Below are positions 11,353 through 18,263 of a DNA stretch of 22,500 nucleotides, one piece after another. Below the pieces are notes generated by a model. The model was not told the origin of the DNA. It saw only the letters and a program-made list of their open reading frames with translations, and made no database searches. Every line of letters starts with the position of its first letter. Positions within the stretch are counted from its first letter, which is position 1. Both the position numbers and the translations under genes were made by a program. Source of the DNA: Roseburia intestinalis L1-82 (lineage in GTDB: Bacteria; Bacillota; Clostridia; Lachnospirales; Lachnospiraceae); the NCBI RefSeq assembly GCF_900537995.1, contig NZ_LR027880.1, forward strand, positions 1 to 22,500, read 5' to 3'.

Positions 11353-12962
11353 AAACCGGAAGAAGCAGAAAATATTATCTGATGGAAGCAGTTTTGATTC
11401 TGTTTAACATCTTGATCAATCTGATCATTTTTGCAGTTCCGCTCGCGGTAAATCAGATCATCAATGGAAAACTTGCACTGACGGATCGTGTGATAGCATT
11501 TATCATAGGGTTTATGCTGCTTGAGATTTGTATCCAGTTTGTCTATCTATTGATCGAGCTGCACATGCAAAAAGAGTACAAGAAAAATTTGTCGAAGGAA
11601 ATTTACCAGAAAATCTATTCCATGAAATACGCATCAATCATAAAGTACGGTGCAACGTACCTGACGGAGCGGGCAGACTCGACGGTGCTCACATTGGCGA
11701 ATCTGTATATTATGTCGGTCCCGATACTGACTGCAAAATCACTGGTTATTTTGTTGATTCTGTTATACTCCCTGACCATCAATATTTTTATTTTTCTGGT
11801 GATGCTGTTTATCTTGATACTCAATGTGGCTGGATTTTATATCCTGAATAAAAATTTACTGAAAAAATCAGCCGAGATGCAGCGGATTATTCCAAAGGAG
11901 CGAAAAGACATTTATCAGATCGCCAATCAGGTAGATTTTATCAAGCAGAATGAAGACAATACAAATCTGAATGACATACTTGAAAAACATTTAGAAATTA
12001 TCGAACAGGAAAATAAAAGGGTAAATGTTTATGCGCGTGGGATGAGTGAAGTCATCGATTTTTTTAACATGTTCGCCCAAAACATTATTTTGATCGTGGT
12101 ATTTTATATGTATCTGCAGGGGAATACAAAATTAAACAGCATTTTTACAATTTCGATTCTCATGTCGTATCTTTTACCTGCCATCTCAAATATTGTGAAG
12201 GTAAACCTGAATTTAAGAGAGGTAAAGGCAAGCCGGGAATTTTTACAGCTTGTGGAGGATGAGCAGGAACAGAGTGGAGATATAAAGATAGATCATATTG
12301 ATGATGTCGCGGTCGATATGGAAAAACTTCAGACGATGGACGGGATCTTACTGGCAAAAGATATTCATATCCAGGCAAAAAAGGGAGATATCATTGGAAT
12401 CGTGGGGGAGTCCGGTTGTGGAAAAACGACACTGATGAAAAGTATTTTAAAATTCTGGGATCAGAATACCGGAATTAAGATCAATGGAATCCCGCTGGAG
12501 AATATTGAAAACCATTCCCTTCGGAAACAAATGTCATTTTATTCGCAGAATGTGCCAATCATAACAGGTTCATTTTATGATAACTTAAACTTTGGGCGCA
12601 GGAAAATGGAACCGGAGGTATACCAGAACATTCGTTTTTTAGATAAATTTACAAAAGAACGTGATATCTTTACACCTTTTATTCTGGAAAATGGCAACAA
12701 TCTGTCCGGCGGTGATAAACAAAGAATCGCACTGGCTAGAATGTATACCGAGGAGGCAGAGGTTCTGATTTTAGACGAACCGACAAGTTCACTGGATGAA
12801 ACGACCGAAAAGGATATTTTAGATGGGATCAGCCACTGCCCGGATAAGATTATCTTTCTGATCACACATCGAAAAGAGAATTTGAGGTACTGTAATAAAA
12901 TTTACCAGATCCGTGACAAAAGAATGGTAAGCGTGAAAAACGTTGATGAGTTATCAAAATAA
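11349..12962 (+). CDS. ABC exporter, fused membrane and ATPase domains
   Basis: A 537-residue half-transporter of the exporter type (MsbA/Sav1866-like layout). About six hydrophobic segments lie in residues 9-31, 47-70, 120-175 (two) and 235-282 (two). The ATPase domain has Walker A GESGCGKT at 353-360, the signature LSGGDKQR from 452, Walker B LILDEP at 473-478 and the switch His507 in LITHRKE. All catalytic elements are intact. No N-terminal C39 peptidase domain is present, so leader cleavage is not done by this protein. Being a half-transporter it should work as a homodimer, or with a partner elsewhere. Start ATG 11349 has GGGAGGAA just upstream and overlaps the preceding stop. A strong terminator follows. 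The substrate is unknown. Confidence 0.88.
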   Translation: MKTGRSRKYYLMEAVLILFNILINLIIFAVPLAVNQIINGKLALTDRVIAFIIGFMLLEICIQFVYLLIELHMQKEYKKNLSKEIYQKIYSMKYASIIKYGATYLTERADSTVLTLANLYIMSVPILTAKSLVILLILLYSLTINIFIFLVMLFILILNVAGFYILNKNLLKKSAEMQRIIPKERKDIYQIANQVDFIKQNEDNTNLNDILEKHLEIIEQENKRVNVYARGMSEVIDFFNMFAQNIILIVVFYMYLQGNTKLNSIFTISILMSYLLPAISNIVKVNLNLREVKASREFLQLVEDEQEQSGDIKIDHIDDVAVDMEKLQTMDGILLAKDIHIQAKKGDIIGIVGESGCGKTTLMKSILKFWDQNTGIKINGIPLENIENHSLRKQMSFYSQNVPIITGSFYDNLNFGRRKMEPEVYQNIRFLDKFTKERDIFTPFILENGNNLSGGDKQRIALARMYTEEAEVLILDEPTSSLDETTEKDILDGISHCPDKIIFLITHRKENLRYCNKIYQIRDKRMVSVKNVDELSK

Positions 12963-12970
12963 GTCAGAAC

Positions 12971-13002
12971 AAAAAAACAGGGTGGCAGCACCCTGTTTTT
13001 TT
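12971..13002 (+). terminator. Rho-independent terminator after the ABC exporter
   Basis: The 8-bp stem ACAGGGTG (12977-12984) / CACCCTGT (12989-12996) has a GCAG loop and is followed by a T run to 13002. An A run (12971-12977) precedes it, so it could work in both directions. It closes the 10624-12962 operon. Confidence 0.92.
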
Positions 13003-13065
13003 ACCATCCACCGCCTAAAACCGACCACCTGCCGCAAATCAGTAGAAACCGTTCCAGACATTGCC

Positions 13066-13071
13066 TATAAT
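13066..13071 (+). promoter_or_regulatory. Possible -10 box for the LytTR operon
   Basis: A perfect TATAAT lies 26 bp before the LytTR gene. The -35 position (TAGAAA at 13043-13048, 17-bp spacing) is poor, which would suit an activator-dependent promoter. Two AAACCG sequences at 13018-13023 and 13046-13051 are 28 bp apart; I do not see a convincing LytTR direct repeat. Confidence 0.35.
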
Positions 13072-13097
13072 GACATCAGAAAGGAGGAAGTGAGAAA

Positions 13098-13541
13098 ATG
13101 CAAATAGAAATAAAACTCGACGAATCCTGCAAAGAACCCAAGATCATCATCCATACAGACAAGATGACCGAAGAAGTATCGCAGATCGTAAAGTTGCTGT
13201 CGGAGGAAAAACCGGAAGTCTTTGCGGCGATTCACGAGAATGGCGAAATCATTTTGTTAGAACAGACGGAAATAATACGGATCTATGCAGAAAATGACAG
13301 GGTATATGCAAAGACAAAAGACGGCAGCTACCGGTTAAAGGCAAGACTGTATGAGTTAGAGGAGAGACTTAACAAAAAAATGTTTATCCGCATCTCCAAT
13401 TCGGAGATCATTAACCTGAAAGAAGTAAAAAAATTTGACTTAAGTTTTTCCGGGACGATCTGTGTTTCGATGTCAGACAAAACAGCAACGTATGTTTCAA
13501 GGCGTTACGTCAGAAAAATCAAACAGGTATTGGGATTATAG
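13098..13541 (+). CDS. Stand-alone LytTR-domain transcriptional regulator
   Basis: The 147-residue protein has a LytTR DNA-binding domain from about residue 50 to the end: IIRIYAENDRVYAKTKDG, then YELEERLNKK, FIRISNSEIINLKEVKKF and a basic end with RRYVRKIKQ. This is the pattern of LytTR regulators that bind direct repeats in promoters. There is no receiver domain; residues 1-50 form a short N-terminal region instead. The AAAGGAGG site at 13081-13087 lies about 10 nt upstream of the ATG. The next gene encodes a DUF3021 membrane protein. Such pairs are known as LytTR regulatory systems (HdrRM and BrsRM of Streptococcus mutans), in which the membrane partner holds the regulator inactive. That role is inferred here from the pairing. 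Probable autoregulation is not proven by the sequence. Confidence 0.88.
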   Translation: MQIEIKLDESCKEPKIIIHTDKMTEEVSQIVKLLSEEKPEVFAAIHENGEIILLEQTEIIRIYAENDRVYAKTKDGSYRLKARLYELEERLNKKMFIRISNSEIINLKEVKKFDLSFSGTICVSMSDKTATYVSRRYVRKIKQVLGL

Positions 13542-13550
13542 AAATGGTGG

Positions 13551-13580
13551 TGTGTGTGAAAAATATATTTTTCATACACA
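13551..13580 (+). repeat. 13-bp hairpin between the LytTR and DUF3021 genes
   Basis: TGTGTGTGAAAAA (13551-13563), loop TATA, then TTTTTCATACACA (13568-13580) form a 13-bp stem with one G-T pair. It sits 9 nt after the LytTR stop and 5 nt before the TGGAGG ribosome site. No T run follows the stem, so it is not a classical terminator; it could stabilise or tune mRNA, or be an operator. It resembles the hairpin at 18174-18198. Confidence 0.6.
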
Positions 13581-13595
13581 GGAATGGAGGTTATC

Positions 13596-14054
13596 ATGAA
13601 AAAAAGAATTTTATGCAGAGCGCTTATAGGTGCGCCGATCGGTCTGGCAATCAGTACTGCAATCACAATTTTTTCTTCACTCATATACGGTGACGGAAAT
13701 TATTATCCGGTTGTCCCGGCATTGGTGGAGCAGTGTGGAAATGAAATTAATGCGGTCGTGGCGCAGATGATCGCATCTTTACTGTATGGTGCGGTCTGGG
13801 CGGGCGCGTCCGTGATATGGGAGATGGATGACTGGAGCCTGCTGCGGCAGACAGTGACTCATCTGCTGGCAGGTTCGATTGCAACATTTCCGGTTGCATA
13901 TCTGATGTATTGGATGAAACATAGCATTGCAGGGGTCGTTGTGTATTTTGCGATATTTATCGGAATCTATGTTGGAATCTGGATCACATTATACAGCAGG
14001 GCAAAGAGAGAGGTCACAAAGCTGAATGAAAAAGTAAGTTTACAAAACCGGTAA
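13596..14054 (+). CDS. DUF3021 family membrane protein, likely LytTR partner
   Basis: The 152-residue protein has about four hydrophobic segments: residues 9-28, 53-75, 88-106 and 112-134, followed by a charged cytoplasmic tail SRAKREVTKLNEKV. Length, topology and position after a LytTR gene fit DUF3021. In streptococcal LytTR regulatory systems the membrane protein inhibits its regulator until a signal arrives; the same role here is inference. ATG 13596 is chosen because TGGAGG at 13585-13590 is 5 nt upstream; an in-frame ATG at 13584 overlaps that site and would add 4 residues. A hairpin in the 54-nt spacer may set the relative expression of the pair. Confidence 0.82.
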   Translation: MKKRILCRALIGAPIGLAISTAITIFSSLIYGDGNYYPVVPALVEQCGNEINAVVAQMIASLLYGAVWAGASVIWEMDDWSLLRQTVTHLLAGSIATFPVAYLMYWMKHSIAGVVVYFAIFIGIYVGIWITLYSRAKREVTKLNEKVSLQNR

Positions 14055-14144
14055 GAGATCTGTTTTTTATTGCAAAACACCGCTCCATTTGCAGGTATTT
14101 TTCTAAAAAAAGAAATGATACATTGAAGAAAATGAGAAACTTGC

Positions 14145-14212
14145 AGGAGGGGGACTGCTGTATGGAACACAGGTTCTTACAGCAGCAAGGCAGAAAATGG
14201 AGAAAAATATAA
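14145..14212 (+). promoter_or_regulatory. GH3 leader: hairpin and possible 16-codon upstream ORF
   Basis: AGGAGG at 14145-14150 is the strongest ribosome site in this gap. It precedes ATG 14162, which opens a short ORF (MEHRFLQQQGRKWRKI, stop 14210-14212) that overlaps the GH3 start at 14197 in another frame. A 7-bp inverted repeat CTGCTGT (14155-14161) / ACAGCAG (14179-14185) places this ATG in the loop and ends just before the weak AAGG site of GH3. This arrangement could couple or limit GH3 translation. The 108 bp before it (14055 on) show nothing clear. Confidence 0.4.
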
Positions 14213-17064
14213 AATTTGAACAGAACACACCGCTGTGGGATAACAGTCTTTCGATAGAAGAACGTCTTGACTATCTGACAGGGGCAATGACGCTTGAAGA
14301 AAAAATACACTGTCTGACAACCGGATGCCCTGACATTCCGAGGCTTGGAATCCGGGCAACTTATATGGGCGGTGAGGCTGCACACGGGATTGAGGCGAGA
14401 CATGACCAGGCATTTAATAAAGGGGAGCCGGAGCCGACCACAGCTTTCACTCAGCCGATCGGTATGAGTGCGAGTTTTGACAGGGAGCTGATCAGAGAAT
14501 GTGGTCGCGCTGTCGGCGAGGAAGCCAGGGCTTTGTATACAAGAAATGGTGGAGGCGGGCTCTGCCGCTGGGCGCCAACGATTGATATGGAGCGCGATCC
14601 GAGATGGGGAAGGACGGAAGAGTCATACGGCGAAGATCCGTATCTGACCGGAGAGATGGCGGGCGCATATATCCGCGGTATGAGGGGCGAGGATCCTTTT
14701 TATATCCGTTGCGGGGCAACGCTGAAACATTTTTACGCAAACAATGTGGAGAAAGACCGCATTAAGATTTCATCTTCCGTAGACAGGAGAAATAAAAACG
14801 AATATTATTTAAAACCGTTCAAAAAGGCGATCATGGAGGGCGGCGCGGAGGCAGTCATGACCTCCTACAATGAGATCAACGGGATTCCGGCGATCGTCAA
14901 TGACGAGGTGCGCCATGTCCTAAAAGGCACATATGGACTGCCCGGGCATGTTGTTTGTGACGGAGGCGATTTTTCACAGACGGTGAACGACCATCATTTT
15001 TATCAGACGCACGGGGAAACACTGGCAAATGGATTAAAGGCTGGTGTTGACTGTTTCACGGATGATGGAGAGATTGTTTATGCTGCGGCAAGGGAGGCAT
15101 TAGATAACGGCTGGATCACGGAAAAAGATATTGATGAATCGGTGCGCAATTCGTTCCGGACAAGGATAAGGCTTGGCATGTTTGATAAAGAGGGCGACTG
15201 CCCGTATCAGAACATGGGCGAAGAATATATCAACAATGAGGAACACAAACAACTTGCGCGTAAAATGGCGGATGAGGCGGTTGTCCTTTTGAAAAATGAA
15301 AATGAAATTCTTCCGTTTGATGAAAATACAGTAAAAAATGTAGCAGTAGTAGGTCCACTCTCTGATGTGTGGTACAAGGACTGGTATTGTGGCATCCCTC
15401 CTTATGAGGTTACTGTCTTAGATGGAATCAGAGAAGCATTTCCAAATGCAAAGATCAGTCATGAAACCGGTTTGTCTGAAATCCGTATCCGCCTGGCGGA
15501 TCAAACCAGTGATAAATGCTATGTGGGACTGGATGAGAATACCCGGTTAAAACTGGTAATAAAAGAGCAGGCAGAAACATTTATTTTGAATGACTGGGGC
15601 TGTGGCAGCATGACCCTGGTGGCAAAAAGCAACGGCAGATTTGTCACTTTAGAGGAGGATACAGATATCATCAAGGCAGACAAAAAAGAGGCGTTTGGCT
15701 GGTTTGTCCGTGAGTTGTGGAATTTGAAGTGGGAAAAAAGCAGTTTTACACTGGAAAGCTGGAATAAGAAGCAGGTAATTGTGGATAAAGATGGTCATTT
15801 TTCCATCTGCGTGGATAATCCGCCGGCAAGATTTGAGATAGAGATCGTAAAAGACGGGAAAACTGCTGCGGAGAAAACAGCAAAAGAAGCTGATCATGTG
15901 ATAGCAGTCATTGGCTGCAATCCGGTCATCAACAGCAAAGAGGAAGTTGACCGCACCACGATTGTACTTCCGACGGAGCAGGAAGAACTGGTAAAACGGG
16001 TGGCAGCAGTGAATCCGAACACCATTGTGGCTTTGATCAGCAACTATCCGTATGCCATCGGTGAATTGGAGAAAAATGTTCCGGCGATCCTGCTGTCTGC
16101 ATCGGGCAGTCAGGAACTTGGACACGGAATCGCAGATGTGCTGACCGGAAAAGCAGCAGCTGCGGGACGATTAAATATGACATGGTACCGTTCGGATGAA
16201 GATCTGCCGGATATGAACGACTATGATATCATTCAGGGAAAACGCACTTACCAGTATTTTGACAGAGAAGTGCTCTATCCGTTTGGATATGGTCTGACTT
16301 ATGCAGCATTTTCCTACGAAAAAATGCAGATCAAAAAAGAACGCGGCTGTATCAAAGTGAGCTGTTTTATCAAAAATACTGGGGAAAGAAGTGCTGATGA
16401 AATAGTACAGCTTTATGTGCATAAAAAGGGTTCCCGTGTGCAGCGTCCGATCCGGCAGCTTGTTGGGTTTGAGCGCATTCATGATATTCAGCCCAAAGAA
16501 ACCAGAAAGGTCACATTTATGGTACAGTTGTGGGAGTTAGAATACTATGATGTGATCTCAGAGCGCATGATCTTAGAAGACGGAACATATCAATTTATGG
16601 CAGGCGCGTCATCACAGGATATCCGCTTAGAACAGAGTATTGAAATTGATGGAACGCATGCCGGAAAAAGAAATCCGTTCCAGGCAACTGCTGCCGACTG
16701 TTATGATGCATATGACCACATGTTTTTACATCGGGGAATCAACGGTTCATCCTGTGTGATCCCTGGCTGTGCCGGAGATGACCCGGATGAGATGAAAGAA
16801 CAGCCGGTGAGTGGAAAGTTAATTTATCATGATTTTGTATTCAGCAAAAAGCCGCTCAGGCTGAACATCACGTTAAAAGTATTAGAACCGGTCAAGGTGA
16901 CTGTGACAGGGAAAAATGTCGCAACGGTCACTGCAGAGCCGGTGGACTGTTACCGGATGTTAGAGATGGATCTGCCGGAAAATTTTATTGAAACCGGAAA
17001 ACCGGAAACCATTCAGATCCAGGTGGAGGGAAAATGTAAGATATCCAAATTTGTGTTTGCCTAA
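14197..17064 (+). CDS. Glycoside hydrolase family 3 protein (beta-glucosidase/xylosidase type)
   Basis: GH3 enzymes remove non-reducing beta-linked sugars by a retaining mechanism. The 955-residue protein has the N-terminal TIM-barrel domain with PTIDMERDPRWGRTEESYGE, LKHFYANN at 176-183 and the nucleophile Asp255 in HVVCDGGDF. The second alpha/beta domain starts near 365 (DEAVVLLKNE) and is split by an insertion of about 150 residues (around 425-570). It resumes at DHVIAVIGCNP and includes SASGSQELGHG. A fibronectin III-like domain follows (about 715-800, with VQLYVHKKGS), then an extra 120-residue C-terminal part. There is no signal peptide, so it acts in the cytoplasm on imported oligosaccharides. 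The exact substrate cannot be read. The own ribosome site is weak (AAGG at 14187-14190); see the leader. Confidence 0.92.
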   Translation: MEKNIKFEQNTPLWDNSLSIEERLDYLTGAMTLEEKIHCLTTGCPDIPRLGIRATYMGGEAAHGIEARHDQAFNKGEPEPTTAFTQPIGMSASFDRELIRECGRAVGEEARALYTRNGGGGLCRWAPTIDMERDPRWGRTEESYGEDPYLTGEMAGAYIRGMRGEDPFYIRCGATLKHFYANNVEKDRIKISSSVDRRNKNEYYLKPFKKAIMEGGAEAVMTSYNEINGIPAIVNDEVRHVLKGTYGLPGHVVCDGGDFSQTVNDHHFYQTHGETLANGLKAGVDCFTDDGEIVYAAAREALDNGWITEKDIDESVRNSFRTRIRLGMFDKEGDCPYQNMGEEYINNEEHKQLARKMADEAVVLLKNENEILPFDENTVKNVAVVGPLSDVWYKDWYCGIPPYEVTVLDGIREAFPNAKISHETGLSEIRIRLADQTSDKCYVGLDENTRLKLVIKEQAETFILNDWGCGSMTLVAKSNGRFVTLEEDTDIIKADKKEAFGWFVRELWNLKWEKSSFTLESWNKKQVIVDKDGHFSICVDNPPARFEIEIVKDGKTAAEKTAKEADHVIAVIGCNPVINSKEEVDRTTIVLPTEQEELVKRVAAVNPNTIVALISNYPYAIGELEKNVPAILLSASGSQELGHGIADVLTGKAAAAGRLNMTWYRSDEDLPDMNDYDIIQGKRTYQYFDREVLYPFGYGLTYAAFSYEKMQIKKERGCIKVSCFIKNTGERSADEIVQLYVHKKGSRVQRPIRQLVGFERIHDIQPKETRKVTFMVQLWELEYYDVISERMILEDGTYQFMAGASSQDIRLEQSIEIDGTHAGKRNPFQATAADCYDAYDHMFLHRGINGSSCVIPGCAGDDPDEMKEQPVSGKLIYHDFVFSKKPLRLNITLKVLEPVKVTVTGKNVATVTAEPVDCYRMLEMDLPENFIETGKPETIQIQVEGKCKISKFVFA

Positions 17065-17078
17065 TAAAAAATTCACAA

Positions 17079-17107
17079 TTGAACCGTGCGCAGTGAAGTG
17101 TTATAGT
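17079..17107 (+). promoter_or_regulatory. Sigma-A promoter of the pan operon
   Basis: TTGAAC (17079-17084) and TATAGT (17102-17107) are separated by 17 bp. An extended -10 TG lies at 17099-17100. Transcription would start near 17114-17115, at the base of the inner pan-like hairpin, giving a leader of about 205 nt before panG. Confidence 0.7.
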
Positions 17108-17153
17108 ATGTTCTGGATGATATTCCGTATACAGGAAATCATACCAGAACATA
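17107..17153 (+). promoter_or_regulatory. Candidate pan RNA motif: hairpin with two bulged adenosines
   Basis: A long hairpin: outer 10-bp helix TATGTTCTGG (17107-17116) with CCAGAACATA (17144-17153), a single bulged A at 17143, a 5-bp helix ATGAT/ATCAT (17117-17121 with 17138-17142), a single bulged A at 17122, a 4-bp helix TTCC/GGAA and a 7-nt loop. Established knowledge: the pan motif (Weinberg and co-workers) is described as a stem-loop with two conserved bulged A residues in leaders of pantothenate genes. Here it lies in the leader of panGBCD. From the predicted start only the inner part would be transcribed. A DNA operator over the -10 is the alternative. Confidence 0.55.
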
Positions 17154-17197
17154 TTTTTTATCAGAAAAAGAGAATAAAACCAGGAAAACCGCTTGTA

Positions 17198-17316
17198 TCC
17201 GTCAGTCGACGGAATGAGACAGTCGCATGCTGCTTCACAAAACGGGGAGTGAAATCCGGTTCACATTTTGCTCCGCCAGACAAAGGGGGAAAATCCCCTG
17301 TCCGTCAGAGGAGGAT
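17198..17316 (+). promoter_or_regulatory. Structured leader before panG
   Basis: Several pairings are visible: TCCGTC/GACGGA (17198-17203 with 17208-17213, 4-nt loop); GTGAA/TTCAC (17249-17253 with 17260-17264), enclosed by CAAAA/TTTTG; and GACA..GGGG/CCCC..TGTC (17279-17302, with an AA bulge). TCCGTCAG recurs at 17301-17308 next to the AGAGGAGG ribosome site (17307-17314), so GACGGA could pair with either copy. CTCC at 17271-17274 could also mask the ribosome site. This suggests translational control of panG. No T run that would mark an attenuator is present. Confidence 0.4.
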
Positions 17317-17319
17317 TGC

Positions 17320-18186
17320 ATGCAGATCAGTTTTATTGGCGCCGGGAAGGTCGGCGTGTCACTTGGAAAATATTTTATCAGTAAGGGCAGGAAAGTAGGA
17401 GGTTATTATAGTCTGAGCCCAAAGTCTGCCGCATGGGCGGCAAATTTTACAAACACAAAGCAATATCAAAGTATCGAAGAAATCATTAGCAGCAGCGACA
17501 TGATCTTTTTTACCGTGCCCGATGATAAAATCGGGGAAGTATGGGAGGTGGCAAAACCGTATGCCCACGGTAAAATCATTGCACACTGCAGCGGGATTCA
17601 CAGTTCAAACATCTTTTCTGATATAGATCGTACTGGTAGTATGGCCTATTCTATTCATCCACTCTGTGCCGTCAGTGACAGGGAAACATCCTGGCAGGCA
17701 CTTGGTGACGTACTGTTCACCATTGAGGGGGATGAGCGAAATATCTCCAATATCCAGAACATGTTTGCGCAGATGGGAAACCGGACGTGTTTTATTTCTG
17801 CGGAAAACAAAATCAAATATCATGCAGCGGCATCTCTGGCATCGAACCACATGACAGCGGTATTTTTTATGGCGCAAAAACTATTCTTAGAGTGTGGTTT
17901 TTCAATGCAGCAGGCAAACGAGGAATTGTACCGGCTTGCAAAAGGCAATCTGGAAAATATCCACGCACAGGGATGTATTAATTCCCTGACCGGACCTGTG
18001 GAGCGCGGGGACAAAAATACCGTACAGAAACATATGGATGCATTAGATGCTGACATGAAAAATGCCTATCTGGAAAATGCAAAGCAGCTTTTAGAAATCG
18101 CAGAGCAGAAAAATCCGGACAGAGATTATGCGGCAATGAGAGAAATTCTCATGCCGACAGAGATTGGAGAACAGTGTGAAAAATAA
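17320..18186 (+). CDS. panG: Rossmann/DUF2520 protein, likely ketopantoate reductase PanG
   Basis: The 288-residue protein starts with a dinucleotide-binding fold FIGAGKVGVSLG (residues 5-16). It continues with FFTVPDDKIGEVW, HCSGIHSS and SIHPLCAVSD, and has a C-terminal helical DUF2520 domain with YHAAASLASNHMTAV and SLTGPVERGD. This family includes PanG, shown in Francisella to be an alternative NADPH-dependent ketopantoate reductase unrelated to PanE. Here it is the first gene of a panBCD operon that otherwise lacks this step, which strongly supports the role. ATG 17320 is chosen for AGAGGAGG at 17307-17314; an in-frame upstream ATG at 17227 would put 31 residues in the structured leader. 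A 77-nt spacer with three hairpins separates it from panB. Confidence 0.85.
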   Translation: MQISFIGAGKVGVSLGKYFISKGRKVGGYYSLSPKSAAWAANFTNTKQYQSIEEIISSSDMIFFTVPDDKIGEVWEVAKPYAHGKIIAHCSGIHSSNIFSDIDRTGSMAYSIHPLCAVSDRETSWQALGDVLFTIEGDERNISNIQNMFAQMGNRTCFISAENKIKYHAAASLASNHMTAVFFMAQKLFLECGFSMQQANEELYRLAKGNLENIHAQGCINSLTGPVERGDKNTVQKHMDALDADMKNAYLENAKQLLEIAEQKNPDRDYAAMREILMPTEIGEQCEK

Positions 18187-18198
18187 GTTTTTTCACAC
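18174..18198 (+). repeat. 10-bp hairpin across the panG stop codon
   Basis: GTGTGAAAAA (18174-18183) pairs with TTTTTCACAC (18189-18198) across a 5-nt loop that contains the panG TAA. The T run is inside the stem, so it is not a standard terminator. It resembles the 13551-13580 hairpin (both begin GTGTGAAAAATA). It may protect panG mRNA or set the panG/panB ratio. Confidence 0.55.
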
Positions 18199-18204
18199 GC
18201 AAGA

Positions 18205-18247
18205 TTTGTGCTTACGCACAAACTTGACATGCGCAGAAAACAGCGCA
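18205..18247 (+). repeat. Two-hairpin leader element, copy 2 (upstream of panB)
   Basis: Hairpin 1 is TTTGTGC (18205-18211), loop TTAC, GCACAAA (18216-18222): a perfect 7-bp stem. Hairpin 2 is TGCGC (18230-18234) / GCGCA (18243-18247) with an 8-nt loop. It aligns ungapped to 363-405 upstream of dnaA. The panB ribosome site GGAG (18253-18256) follows at a similar distance as in dnaA. Confidence 0.6.
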
Positions 18248-18263
18248 GGATTGGAGAATGACA

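Noticed and set aside
13018..13051. LytTR direct repeats (AAACCG twice) upstream of the LytTR gene
   Set aside because: The spacing is 28 bp and the match is short; LytTR sites are usually two 9-mers about one to two helical turns apart. Not strong enough.
18174..18198. Terminator between panG and panB
   Set aside because: The T run forms part of the stem and nothing U-rich follows it. The operon context favours readthrough.
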